Below, in pieces: positions 23,355 to 32,948 of a DNA stretch of 64,000 nt (its first letter is position 1; every line of letters starts with the position of its first letter). The notes under the pieces are model-generated. The model saw nothing but the letters and a program-made list of their open reading frames with translations. It was not told where the DNA came from and searched no databases. Made by a program: the position numbers and the translations under genes. Source of the stretch: Tyzzerella sp. (GTDB taxonomy: Bacteria > Bacillota > Clostridia > Lachnospirales > Lachnospiraceae); NCBI GenBank assembly GCA_017465565.1, contig JAFTWA010000054.1, forward strand, positions 1-64,000, written 5' to 3'.

Positions 23355-26282
23355 ATGTATGTATTTGAAAGAGAACAAGTGAATCAGTACAAAACTGGCA
23401 GAGCAATATGTCAGTTTGAAGGTATCATGGATAGAACAATGCGTTTTGTTGAGGAATTTCAACTCACGGATGTCGTATTGTGGAAACGTTTTGTAGAGCA
23501 GTTTCGTCTGCAGACAGATATAGATGATGCAGGATGGCGAGGAGAATACTGGGGCAAGATGATGCGAGGAGCATGCTTCGTGTATTCTTATACAAAAAAT
23601 GAGGAATTGTATGCAATTTTGGCAGAGACCATCAGAGATATGATGGAGAGATGTGATGAATATGGACGCATCAGTACCTATGATGTGGAGCATGAGTTCA
23701 TCGGCTGGGATATTTGGAGCAGAAAATATGTCATGCTTGGCATGCAGTACTTCTTGGAAATTTGTCAAGATGAAAAACTTGCAGATGATATTATTGCGTG
23801 TATGTGCGGGCAGGCAGATTATATTATGTCGAAGATAGGCCCAGAAGAAGGGAAAAAGCCGATTACCGATGCCACCAATCATTGGCGTGGTTTAAACTCT
23901 GTGTCCATTTTAGAGCCAATCGTTAGATTGTATAATCTGACGCAGGAGGAAAAATACCTTACATTTGCAGAGTACATAGTGAGCACGGGCGGTACTTCTA
24001 TAGAGAACATATTTGAACTTGCACTGGCAAATCAGTTTTATCCATACCAGTACCCAGTGACGAAGGCATACGAGATGACTTCCTGCTTTGAAGGGTTACT
24101 GGAGTTTTATCGTGTCAAGAAAATCGAGTGGCACAAAACTGCAATCATAAATTATGCCAACCGAATTTTGGAAAGTGATTTTACAGTCATTGGAAGCAGC
24201 GGGTGTACACATGAGTTATTTGACCATTCTACCGTGCGTCAGGCAAATACAACCAACGAAATCATCATGCAGGAAACCTGTGTCACAGTAACTCTGATGA
24301 AATTCTTTTATCAGCTCACATTACTTACCGGGAAATCGGACTATGTGGATGCATTTGAACGTGCATTATATAACGCATACTTAGGAGCTGTGAACACAGA
24401 AAAATCCATTGAACCAACCATACGAGATATCTATCCAGATGCAGTGATAGAGCCTCTGCCATTTGACAGCTACAGCCCACTTACGCCAGGTACCAGAGGC
24501 AATGGAATCGGCGGTTTGAAGCTGATGCCAGACTCACACTACTATGGCTGCTGTGCGTGTATCGGTGCAGCGGGAATCGGAATCGTACCTAAGATGACAC
24601 TGATGAAGTGCGACAATGGAGTGGCAGTGAATTTGTACATTCCAGGAACCATTCAGACGACAGCTCCAAGTGGTGAGAAAGTGATTCTGACTGTGAATAC
24701 AAAATATCCTCAGGATGGACATATTAGAATTCAGGTCGATACCAATGCCAAGGAAGCATTTTCGATTCGCCTTCGTAATCCAGCGTGGAGCAGGGAGACG
24801 GAGGTGCGAGTGAATGGAGAAGTGCTCGCATTACAAGAAGGATATATTGAGTTTATTAGATGTTGGAAAACGGGGGATGAGATAGAACTTATTCTAGATA
24901 TGCGTACAGAAGCAGTTTATCCAATTCCTTACGGACATGAGATTTTGATGAATAAAGTAATTTGGGGACACAATTACATGGTTTCCACCTATGATGTGGA
25001 GGACCCGAAAGCAAAGTATCATCTGGCACTGCGCCGTGGACCGCTTGCACTGGCGGTGGACAGCCGACTTGGATATGATGCAGGAGGAACCTTTGATATT
25101 GCTGTCTCAGAGGACGGTTATGTAAAGGTGCAGGTTCCAGAAGAAGAGACGGCGCCTTATGAACATATGATTGAGCTGGAAGTTCCTATGGAGGATGGCA
25201 CGAGTTTTCGTGTGACAGATTATGCTTCGGCAGGAAAACTGTGGACAGAGGAAAGCAAAATGGCAGCATGGATTTACACAGGTAGGTCGAGGGGGAGGAG
25301 AATAATGATGACAATATGTGGAGACACTAATTATTTGCCAGGCTGGATTGGACAAAAGGAAGATGGCATGTTTGTAAGAAAAGCTATTTTCAAAACGAAT
25401 AAGAGTGATACGCAGCCGATTCGAATATTGAATTTCGCGGACGTTCACCTAAATTATATAAATGAAGAAGACCTTTCCAATGAAGAGGTGATGTATTCAA
25501 AAGAGTGCCGCACATGGAATGCAGACGGTGCTTCTGTGAAAGCACTGGAAAAAGCCATGAAGTATGGGGAAGAGTTTGATAAGATTGTGATTACAGGTGA
25601 CGTAATGGATTATCTTACCTGCGGTGCCATGGAGTTAATGGACAAGTATATTTGGGAAAAGGATCCAAATGTTATGGTGGCGCTTGGAGGACACGAGCTT
25701 ACAAGACAGATGCAGACGGGCCGTCCTGATATGACCACTTTGGAGGAACGTCAGGCGGTAGTAGAAAAATTCTGGCGTCATGATATGTATTATCTTTCTG
25801 AAGTGCTGGGGGATAAGGTCATGATCATTCAGCTCGATAATAGCTGCCATAAATATTGGGATTTCCAGATTGAGAAGCTTGCAAGAGATATTGAAATCGC
25901 AAGAGAAAAAGGATATATCATCTTGATTTTCCAACACGAAGGAATTTCGACAGGGAAGCCGGAGGACGCAGAGAATGTATTCGCAATCCGAGAGAGCGAT
26001 GGTGCTGGAAATCATATCAATTTCTACAATAGACATGTAGTAGGCCATATTGGAGAGTCTAATAAGGCGACGAGAGAAGTATATAAACTTTTAACAGAAA
26101 ATGCAGATGTAATTAAGGGATTTTTCTGTGGGCATTATCACAGTGCATATTATACAGAAGTAAAAGGAAGCTATCTGGATGAAAATGGTCAGAAGCAAGA
26201 GGTTATGATTCCGCAGTATGCAGTGGAAGGTCTTGTCTACGATGACTATGTGGGGCATGTAATGGAAATCACTGTGGTATAA
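23355..26282 (+). CDS. GH127-like beta-L-arabinofuranosidase fused to a metallophosphoesterase
   Basis: 975 aa, no signal peptide, so cytoplasmic. Residues 1 to about 640 form an (alpha/alpha)6 GH127-like enzyme. The Zn site E-x-C...CC is present (Glu307, Cys309, Cys399, Cys400), and Glu287 in HELFDH fits the second carboxylate. Residues about 650-975 form a calcineurin-like phosphoesterase: NFADVHLN, TGDVMDYL, GGHELTR (Gly in place of Asn), FQHEG and FCGHYHSAY. The join contains a good internal ribosome binding site (GGGAGGAG at 25293-25300) before in-frame ATGs at 25305 and 25308. This suggests two once-separate genes whose stop was lost; the second half may also be made alone. Preceded by the 65-bp element. 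Confidence 0.85.
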   Translation: MYVFEREQVNQYKTGRAICQFEGIMDRTMRFVEEFQLTDVVLWKRFVEQFRLQTDIDDAGWRGEYWGKMMRGACFVYSYTKNEELYAILAETIRDMMERCDEYGRISTYDVEHEFIGWDIWSRKYVMLGMQYFLEICQDEKLADDIIACMCGQADYIMSKIGPEEGKKPITDATNHWRGLNSVSILEPIVRLYNLTQEEKYLTFAEYIVSTGGTSIENIFELALANQFYPYQYPVTKAYEMTSCFEGLLEFYRVKKIEWHKTAIINYANRILESDFTVIGSSGCTHELFDHSTVRQANTTNEIIMQETCVTVTLMKFFYQLTLLTGKSDYVDAFERALYNAYLGAVNTEKSIEPTIRDIYPDAVIEPLPFDSYSPLTPGTRGNGIGGLKLMPDSHYYGCCACIGAAGIGIVPKMTLMKCDNGVAVNLYIPGTIQTTAPSGEKVILTVNTKYPQDGHIRIQVDTNAKEAFSIRLRNPAWSRETEVRVNGEVLALQEGYIEFIRCWKTGDEIELILDMRTEAVYPIPYGHEILMNKVIWGHNYMVSTYDVEDPKAKYHLALRRGPLALAVDSRLGYDAGGTFDIAVSEDGYVKVQVPEEETAPYEHMIELEVPMEDGTSFRVTDYASAGKLWTEESKMAAWIYTGRSRGRRIMMTICGDTNYLPGWIGQKEDGMFVRKAIFKTNKSDTQPIRILNFADVHLNYINEEDLSNEEVMYSKECRTWNADGASVKALEKAMKYGEEFDKIVITGDVMDYLTCGAMELMDKYIWEKDPNVMVALGGHELTRQMQTGRPDMTTLEERQAVVEKFWRHDMYYLSEVLGDKVMIIQLDNSCHKYWDFQIEKLARDIEIAREKGYIILIFQHEGISTGKPEDAENVFAIRESDGAGNHINFYNRHVVGHIGESNKATREVYKLLTENADVIKGFFCGHYHSAYYTEVKGSYLDENGQKQEVMIPQYAVEGLVYDDYVGHVMEITVV

Positions 26283-26295
26283 TATTGTTATACCA
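26275..26295. promoter_or_regulatory. Palindrome TGGTATAA-TATTG-TTATACCA
   Basis: Perfect 8-bp arms overlapping the stop codon of the fusion gene and lying 23 bp upstream of the AraC gene. It contains a TATAAT-like box and could be the AraC promoter/operator. Confidence 0.45.
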
Positions 26296-26317
26296 ACGAA
26301 AGAAAGGAAGAAGTAGT

Positions 26318-27274
26318 ATGAGAGAATCATTGATTCAAACCATTCGAGAAAAGCGGTGGATAAGGTATGGAAGCAATGATAAAGATATAGAAGAAAATGG
26401 AAGTTCTATTATGTTAATCCATAAAGATGATTTCTTGAAGGATGGGCAGATTCTTGCAATTTTTCCGCACAATCGATATAGTACTACGAAACTGCATCGG
26501 CATGATTTTATTGAAATTATGTATGTGTGTGATGGTCAAATCACCCATTATATCGGGGATAAAGAAATCGTGATGAAAAAGGGTGATATACTGCTGATGA
26601 ATCAATGGGTAAAACATAGCATCAAGGAAGCGGGACCGGATGATATTGGCATCAATTTCATTACCTTGCCAGAGTTTTGGGATATTCCATCAAAAATGCT
26701 TCGCAAGAAGAATGTCCTTGCCGATTTTCTGGTAAATATCTTGAGAGAAAATCATCGGACTGCGGACTATCTTTTCTTTCGACTAGAAGAAAACCGTGCG
26801 ATTGATAATCTCGTGGAAAATATGATTGAGACGATGCTTTCCAAGAAAGAGGATGTTGAGATTTTAAACCAGTATTCTATGGGACTAGTGTTTCTTCATT
26901 TGTTGGACCATGTAGAAAACTTGACCACAAACTCTTTGAAGGACGCGAAGGATGTCATGGTGCAATCGATTTTGAATTATATTGACACTCATTACAGAAC
27001 GGCAAATCTTACAAAGATTGCGGGGGATTTCAAGCAGTCTGTATCGGTGCTCAGCAAGATGATAAAACAGCGGACTGGTTATACTTTCCAAGAATTGTTA
27101 CAGCAGAAGCGATTTGAAAAAGCATCCTCGTGGTTAATCGACACAGACTTATCAATTGAGGAAATTGTGATTGCTGTAGGGTATGAAAATCAAAGCTATT
27201 TTTACAGGCAATTCAAGGAAAGATATGGGATGACACCGAGGGAGTACCGTATCAAATTTCAAAGCGAAAAATAA
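26318..27274 (+). CDS. AraC-family regulator within the glycan locus
   Basis: 318 aa from ATG 26318 (AAAGGAAG upstream). Cupin sensor domain (RHDFIEIMYVCDGQITHYIGDKEIVMKKGDILLMNQWVKHSI). The C-terminal AraC HTH pair is LTKIAGDFKQSVSVLSKMIKQRTGYTFQELL and IEEIVIAVGYENQSYFYRQFKERYGMTPREYR. It lies between the GH127 unit and the ABC importer, and its last codons run into copy 2 of the 65-bp element. It is the most likely regulator to bind that element, by position only. Confidence 0.9.
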   Translation: MRESLIQTIREKRWIRYGSNDKDIEENGSSIMLIHKDDFLKDGQILAIFPHNRYSTTKLHRHDFIEIMYVCDGQITHYIGDKEIVMKKGDILLMNQWVKHSIKEAGPDDIGINFITLPEFWDIPSKMLRKKNVLADFLVNILRENHRTADYLFFRLEENRAIDNLVENMIETMLSKKEDVEILNQYSMGLVFLHLLDHVENLTTNSLKDAKDVMVQSILNYIDTHYRTANLTKIAGDFKQSVSVLSKMIKQRTGYTFQELLQQKRFEKASSWLIDTDLSIEEIVIAVGYENQSYFYRQFKERYGMTPREYRIKFQSEK

Positions 27275-27330
27275 GGACAATTTTTTGGTCAAAAGGGAAT
27301 CTAAAAAAAGATTCCCTTTTTTGATACCAT
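27266..27330 (+). promoter_or_regulatory. 65-bp regulon element, copy 2 (upstream of the ABC importer)
   Basis: Palindrome AAAGGGAATCT (27292-27302) with AGATTCCCTTT (27309-27319); extended -10 TGATACCAT (27322-27330). Its first bases overlap the AraC stop codon. The SBP start codon is 52 bp downstream. Confidence 0.85.
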
Positions 27331-27381
27331 AATATATACGGGAAAATAGGTAATAAAAAAGACCACGAGGAGGAGAAAAAG

Positions 27382-29205
27382 ATGAAAAAAATTAAAAAAA
27401 TGATTGCCTTGTTACTCGCGGCTGCAATGTGTATCAGCGTAGCAGCATGTGGTAATAGTGGAAGTGACGTGAGTGAGGAAGCGGGAGACAGAACTGTAGT
27501 CTACTACGCAGCGTCTTATGTTACAGCACAGGTGAGAGATGCTTATCTTGAAATGGTTGAAACTTATAACAACGGACAAGGTAAGGAGGACGGTGTTTTT
27601 GTACAAATGACAGATAGTTCGGGAGCAATTGCAGGTTTGGATTCTGCACTCCGCAGCAACTATATGTACGATGTATTACAGCTCAACGATGATGAGTACA
27701 AAGCACTCGCTATGAAAGGCGGAAACTATTTCGTTGCATTGGATGAATATCTTACAGATGACGCGAAAGCAACAATGAGCTGGGATGATATTCCAGACAG
27801 TTTGGTAAACCGTTTCCGTATGAATACAGAAGTAGATGAAAACAATCAGTTCCTTGCAGGGGAAGGCGCAAGTCTTTTGGCATTACCAATTGGAAATAAT
27901 CCACAGGTTCTCTGGTACAACAAGGCCATTTTAGAGAAATGTGGAATGAACTTAGTTTCTGTTCCAGAAGAAGAGTTGGAAGCTTACAATTCAGCAAACA
28001 GTGCAACACTTAAAGCACATGGTTATGCAGAATACAAGGAAGCTCCATTTGCAGATGCAAAGAGCAGTAAGAACGAAGCAGGCGAATTTGTTTATAAAGT
28101 ATTCAATGAGTGCATTCCAATGAACTGGGAAGAACTCCGCTGCGTTGCACGTGCAATTCAAAAACAATACGGATATGAATATGGCTTCATGAGTGAATGG
28201 TGGTTCAGCGTAGGCTGGTCAGTTGGTGGAGACTGTATCGGTTTCAACGAAGAAACAGGAAAATACGAACTTACACTTACAGACAAGCAGGCAAACTACT
28301 TGGCATTAGAAGACATCACAGTAAACGGAACAAACTACAGCAAGGGTGATGTGCTTCACTACGAAGATAAGACATTATTAAATACAAATGCCAGTGAAAA
28401 ACAGGCGCTCAGCGGAAAAATCTATGAGCTTCCATCTACATACGATGCAATCTTAGAATTTAACCGTTTGGGTGTACCAGCCGACAAAGACGCAGATACA
28501 GGAATCAAAGGATACGGAGTTGCTCCAAGCACAACAACAAACCGTGCAGCAAGATTTACATCGGGAACAGACTGCCCATTCCTTATTGAATATTTTTCAA
28601 ATGCAAACTCTTACAAATCGATTCTCGGTGACAGCCTTGGTATGACAACACCAACACAGTACAGAGAATATGTAGGCGGAAGTACATATAACAATGGTGG
28701 AACAGACTACTTAAAAGTAATCGGTGAGACATACGATGGAGCAGTTTATACCGGTGATTTGAAAGAAGAAAATGGCACAGCAATCGTTGGTGAATGTACA
28801 ACAGCCAGCGAAGCATCTGGACTTTTCCTTCCAGCAAATACAAAGAATAAAAATCAAGACGCAGCATTCAAATTTGCAAGCTGGGTAGCAGGTCCAGAAG
28901 CACAGGCAATCCTTTCAAAAGGAAATACGATGGTTCCTAACCAGACTGCATACGGACTTGGAGAATACGATACAGCAGAAGAAAGAACAATCGCAAATAT
29001 GCGTGCTGGTGCGATGGTGGCACAGAAAGCCGACATTGGTGATTATACATACTTCACATCCTTAACATGGATTACAGAGTGGTCACAAACCTTCAACAGT
29101 GACGTGCGTGAAGGTAAGATGACACTCACAGAATTTATGAATGCAAAGAAAGAGGTAGCTGATACCGCGCTGAAAGGTATGAATATCCGAATTCTTGGGA
29201 GGTAG
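27382..29205 (+). CDS. Carbohydrate ABC importer, substrate-binding lipoprotein
   Basis: 607 aa. Lipoprotein signal peptide with lipobox SVAAC (lipidated Cys23), so it is anchored outside the membrane. The mature part is a family-1 (MalE-like) periplasmic-binding fold, longer than usual (about 420-550 aa), with VLQLNDDEYKALA, PIGNNPQVLWYNKAILEKCG and GLFLPANTKNKNQDAAFKFASWVAGPEAQ typical of sugar binders. It is first in an operon with two permeases. No ATPase gene is in the window; a shared MsmK-type ATPase is likely. Confidence 0.92.
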   Translation: MKKIKKMIALLLAAAMCISVAACGNSGSDVSEEAGDRTVVYYAASYVTAQVRDAYLEMVETYNNGQGKEDGVFVQMTDSSGAIAGLDSALRSNYMYDVLQLNDDEYKALAMKGGNYFVALDEYLTDDAKATMSWDDIPDSLVNRFRMNTEVDENNQFLAGEGASLLALPIGNNPQVLWYNKAILEKCGMNLVSVPEEELEAYNSANSATLKAHGYAEYKEAPFADAKSSKNEAGEFVYKVFNECIPMNWEELRCVARAIQKQYGYEYGFMSEWWFSVGWSVGGDCIGFNEETGKYELTLTDKQANYLALEDITVNGTNYSKGDVLHYEDKTLLNTNASEKQALSGKIYELPSTYDAILEFNRLGVPADKDADTGIKGYGVAPSTTTNRAARFTSGTDCPFLIEYFSNANSYKSILGDSLGMTTPTQYREYVGGSTYNNGGTDYLKVIGETYDGAVYTGDLKEENGTAIVGECTTASEASGLFLPANTKNKNQDAAFKFASWVAGPEAQAILSKGNTMVPNQTAYGLGEYDTAEERTIANMRAGAMVAQKADIGDYTYFTSLTWITEWSQTFNSDVREGKMTLTEFMNAKKEVADTALKGMNIRILGR

Positions 29206-29210
29206 TTCAT

Positions 29211-30194
29211 ATGGAGACAAAGACAAGAGCCACAGCAGTGGCAAGTAAAAAGAAGAAAAAGTGGAAAAAAGAGCAGAAGATTTCTCTGGTAGTGGCACTC
29301 ATTCCGCTTATAGGATTCGTTATTTTTAACGGTTTTCCACTTGTTATCTCTTTTATTGGGTTGTTCTGTAACGTGGATTTATATGACCTTGGAAATATAC
29401 AGTGGAACAATTTCGAAGGATTTAAGTCGGTGTTTATACCGAGACATGGATTTGACTTGTTCTATTTTGATTTATCAAAATATTTTTACAAGGCAATCAA
29501 GATCACATTGTGGGTAGCGTCAACTCAGCTTGTGACGCTTCTCATTGCACTTTTTATTGCAACGCTTCTCCGCGAAAAATTCGCGGGAAGCAGACTGTTC
29601 CAGATTTTATTCTTTATTCCTTACATCTGTTCTACGGTTGCGGTAGCGCTGATGTGGAGATGGATTTTTGACTGGGAAGGCGGCATTTTAAATACCATTT
29701 TAGGAACTGGTACGAAATGGCTGGAAGACCCGAAGACGATGACATGGTGTATCATCATCGCCATTATCTGGCAGGCACCTGGCTACGGTATTGTAATGTA
29801 TAAAGCAGCATTTTCTAATATTAACAATGCGCTCTATGAGGCGGCAGCGATTGACGGGGCAAATGCATGGCATAAGTTCCGCAATGTAACACTTCCAGGA
29901 ATCAGTCCGACCACCTTCTTCCTGTTACAGTCAGGTATTGGAGCCGGATTCTTAACTTACGACCTGGCAGCGTTAGTAATTCCAGATGCGTGGGGCGTCC
30001 CTGGCGGTAATGAGTCCATGGGTCTGACCATGATGCGTCTGGTGTACTTCCTGATTACCAACTCGACGACAACAGATGCCAACGGCGTGAGCTACATGGT
30101 ATCCTGCGCATGTGTAATCAGCTGGCTGCTCTTCGTGGTAACAGGCGCACTTTCGATGATTATGCTGAACAAACGTGAAGAGAGTATGAAATAG
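29211..30194 (+). CDS. Carbohydrate ABC importer permease, MalF type
   Basis: 327 aa with six predicted membrane helices after a Lys-rich N terminus (KKKKKWKKEQK). The permease EAA loop EAAAIDGANAWHKFRNVTLPGI contacts the ATPase. It starts 5 bp after the binding-protein gene, and the second permease follows 13 bp later, so the three are one import operon with the GH43 gene. Confidence 0.93.
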   Translation: METKTRATAVASKKKKKWKKEQKISLVVALIPLIGFVIFNGFPLVISFIGLFCNVDLYDLGNIQWNNFEGFKSVFIPRHGFDLFYFDLSKYFYKAIKITLWVASTQLVTLLIALFIATLLREKFAGSRLFQILFFIPYICSTVAVALMWRWIFDWEGGILNTILGTGTKWLEDPKTMTWCIIIAIIWQAPGYGIVMYKAAFSNINNALYEAAAIDGANAWHKFRNVTLPGISPTTFFLLQSGIGAGFLTYDLAALVIPDAWGVPGGNESMGLTMMRLVYFLITNSTTTDANGVSYMVSCACVISWLLFVVTGALSMIMLNKREESMK

Positions 30195-30207
30195 GAGGGG
30201 TGAGATT

Positions 30208-31107
30208 GTGAGTAAAAAGAACAAAGTAAAAACAGTAAAACGCCTCTCTGTAGGAAGAATATTAACTTATGTCGCACTCATTGCATATACATTATTCCTA
30301 TTCTTCCCACTGGTGACGGTGCTTATTTCATCCGTCATACCTAGTGAAGAATTGGCAGTTGGAAAGACCTTTATCTGGTGGTCAGACAATGTCAATCTGG
30401 ATGCATACAAAGCAATTTTCTTGAACGACAGCTATAAAGATATCGTGGGAATGCCAGGACTTGTGCTTGGATTCATCAACACGATGTGGCTCACCTTAAT
30501 TCCACTTTGTGTTGGACTTTTGACAGCAGGTCTTTCAGGATTTGCATTTTCAAAAATGGATTTCCCATTCAAGGAAAGATTGTTTAAGTTTTCGATTATT
30601 ATTCGAATGATTCCTTTAGGGGCATTTGGAATTATCTCTTATGTGTTCTATTCAAATATTGGATGGACAGGAGAAAATGGATTCCTTCCACTTCTTATCC
30701 CAGGAATGTTCGGTGGTATTGGAACCATGTTCTTCCTTCGAATCTATTTTGACGGAATTCCAGATTCCCTTGTAGAAGCAGCAAGACTGGATGGTGCAGG
30801 CTTCTTCCAGTTATTCTTCAAAGTAATGGCACCACTTGCAAAGCCTGCCTTTATTTCCCAGTTTATCTTTGGGTTTGTAGGCGGCTACAATAGTTATCTG
30901 GGACCACAGCTTTATCTGCAGAATCAGCCGAAGTTCGTAACACTTCAGTTGTATCTGAGCCAGATTCGAAGCCTCTTCCCGATGGCAGGAAGCGAGAATA
31001 TCTACTGTGCGGCGGCACTTTTAGGTATGATTCCATTGATTATCATTTACTGCTTCATGCAGAAGTATTTCATAGATGGTATCACGGTAGGCGGTGTAAA
31101 AGAATAA
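30208..31107 (+). CDS. Carbohydrate ABC importer permease, MalG type
   Basis: 299 aa, GTG start at 30208 with AGGAGGGG upstream. Six membrane helices and EAA loop VEAARLDGAGFFQLFFKVMAPLAKPA. Partner of the MalF-type permease. It ends 18 bp before the GH43 lipoprotein gene. Confidence 0.93.
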   Translation: MSKKNKVKTVKRLSVGRILTYVALIAYTLFLFFPLVTVLISSVIPSEELAVGKTFIWWSDNVNLDAYKAIFLNDSYKDIVGMPGLVLGFINTMWLTLIPLCVGLLTAGLSGFAFSKMDFPFKERLFKFSIIIRMIPLGAFGIISYVFYSNIGWTGENGFLPLLIPGMFGGIGTMFFLRIYFDGIPDSLVEAARLDGAGFFQLFFKVMAPLAKPAFISQFIFGFVGGYNSYLGPQLYLQNQPKFVTLQLYLSQIRSLFPMAGSENIYCAAALLGMIPLIIIYCFMQKYFIDGITVGGVKE

Positions 31108-31125
31108 GGGAGGTGTTTACACGCA

Positions 31126-32934
31126 ATGAAAAAGACATTAATTTTGCTGGCGGCAGCATGCTTGCTGCTCGCTGGCTGCGTCGGTGAAACAGAGTATGAA
31201 GTTGCAAATTATCAGGGTGAGCTTGCCGAGGGGCAGGAGACCTCTGATTACAACAAAGAATTGTTTTACCGCAACGAAAAGAAAACGAGTGGTGCTGACC
31301 CATTTGTATTGGACAATACAGAGGTGGACGGTTACTACTACATGTATGTCACAAGCGGTATGAATTTCTGTTATCGTTCCGACAATCTGATGGATTGGGA
31401 GCCGATGTCAAATGCACTCGATAATTGGGAATATGACGAAGAAGGTTCGATTGTCGAAGAGTTGAAAGTGCACTGGACAGATATCTGGGCTCCAGAAGTC
31501 GTGTATGATGCAGAAACCGAATTGTATTACATGTTCTTCAGTGCAACACCACAGGCGGATAACAGCGTAAAAGGTGTAGTAGAAGGAAATGCAAAATGCC
31601 AGCCTATGGTTGCAGTTTCTAAGTATGCATATAAGGATTTTCAGCTTGTAAACTTTAAGGATGCTGAAAGCTGCGGAAAAGAGAATCTTCACACTTATAG
31701 TACAAGCAAGTATCCACACTTCTACGCAAAATATTTCTTGTTTGAGCCAGAAGTATATATGACATTCTGCGATGAAAATGGCGGTGGAAACGAAGGCCGT
31801 GGTGGATATACAGGTGGAATCGACTTGCATCCGTTCGTGGATGACAATGGAGATAAATATCTTTTCTGGAAAATAGAAGAGACCCCGGGACGTCTTTGCG
31901 CGGTCAAGATGGATAACTGGTTAAAACCAGACTGGAGCACAGCAAAGGTAGTTGCAAGTGCTACATATTATACTGTGGAAGACTGGAACACAGCTAGAGC
32001 AGGCGGAGCAGTAGAGACAGTTCCTTATGAAGATTCCAAAATCGTATGTAATGAAGGGCCAACAGTCATTCAGCATAATGGGAAATATTATTTGACCTAT
32101 TCCATGAATACCTATGTAGATAACTCTTATCAGGTCGGCGTAGCTGTCGCAGACAGTGCCTTAGGACCTTATCGTAAGCTTACAGAGGAAGAAGGCGGAG
32201 TTCTTCTTTCAGGTGGTCTTACAGGAAGCCAGGAAATCTCAGGTACAGGTCATCACGCATTTGTGACAGTTGGCGAGCAACTCTACATTGTTTATCACCG
32301 TCACGATGATTTCACCGTTGCGGGCGCAGCGAGAAATCATGCGGTGGATGAAGTAAAGTGGCTGACAATCAAAGATAAAGACGGAAATGACTTAGATGTT
32401 ATGTATGTAAATGGTCCAACCTGTACAGTACAGCCTAAGATTGAAGCCTATAGCGATTATGTGAATATTGCAGACGAGGCTACAGTTTCTGGAACAGAAG
32501 ATGTTTCATATTTGACAGACGATTTACTCTCTACCCAGAAATATGGAAATGTAACCTTTATGGAAAATGTAAAAGAGACGACAATTAAAGAGACGACGAC
32601 ATTTACATTTGACTTTGATTCCGCAAAAACGGTTCGTGCGGTCATGGTTTACAATTCCAAATTAGAGACAACAAGCTTTAAGAACATTTCAAAAATCAGA
32701 CTTATTTGCGAAGAAAACGGAGAAGAAGTCATTCGATATATTGAGGACGTAGAATTCAGTTCAGAATATTTTCAAGAAAACGATTTCGATGGTTCTGTTT
32801 ATTACATTACATCTGGTGCTGCAGCTTATGCAGAATTTGAAGAGCTGAATGTAAAGTCTGTTGAAATTACGGTTGAAGTGCCAGAGGGACAGGAGTCTGT
32901 CGGCATCTCGGAAATAAAAATTCTTGGGAAATAG
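31126..32934 (+). CDS. GH43-type glycosidase lipoprotein
   Basis: 602 aa with lipobox LLAGC (Cys18), so attached outside the cell. Five-bladed propeller catalytic domain with the GH43 triad in place: Asp58 (SGADPFVLD), Asp233 (GGIDLHPFVDDNG) and Glu310 (CNEGPTVI), plus GTGHHAFV. GH43 enzymes mostly release arabinose, xylose or galactose from plant polymers. The last about 150 aa form a beta-sandwich/discoidin-like domain ending in VGISEIKILGK. The whole chain is similar to the C-terminal 500 aa of the giant protein that follows. Fourth gene of the import operon. Confidence 0.9.
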   Translation: MKKTLILLAAACLLLAGCVGETEYEVANYQGELAEGQETSDYNKELFYRNEKKTSGADPFVLDNTEVDGYYYMYVTSGMNFCYRSDNLMDWEPMSNALDNWEYDEEGSIVEELKVHWTDIWAPEVVYDAETELYYMFFSATPQADNSVKGVVEGNAKCQPMVAVSKYAYKDFQLVNFKDAESCGKENLHTYSTSKYPHFYAKYFLFEPEVYMTFCDENGGGNEGRGGYTGGIDLHPFVDDNGDKYLFWKIEETPGRLCAVKMDNWLKPDWSTAKVVASATYYTVEDWNTARAGGAVETVPYEDSKIVCNEGPTVIQHNGKYYLTYSMNTYVDNSYQVGVAVADSALGPYRKLTEEEGGVLLSGGLTGSQEISGTGHHAFVTVGEQLYIVYHRHDDFTVAGAARNHAVDEVKWLTIKDKDGNDLDVMYVNGPTCTVQPKIEAYSDYVNIADEATVSGTEDVSYLTDDLLSTQKYGNVTFMENVKETTIKETTTFTFDFDSAKTVRAVMVYNSKLETTSFKNISKIRLICEENGEEVIRYIEDVEFSSEYFQENDFDGSVYYITSGAAAYAEFEELNVKSVEITVEVPEGQESVGISEIKILGK

Positions 32935-32948
32935 AGGAGGTGTTATAG

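Noticed and set aside
23190-23882. 230-aa minus-strand ORF opposite the GH127 start
   Set aside because: It is antisense to a clearly coding GH127 domain and has no recognisable domain.
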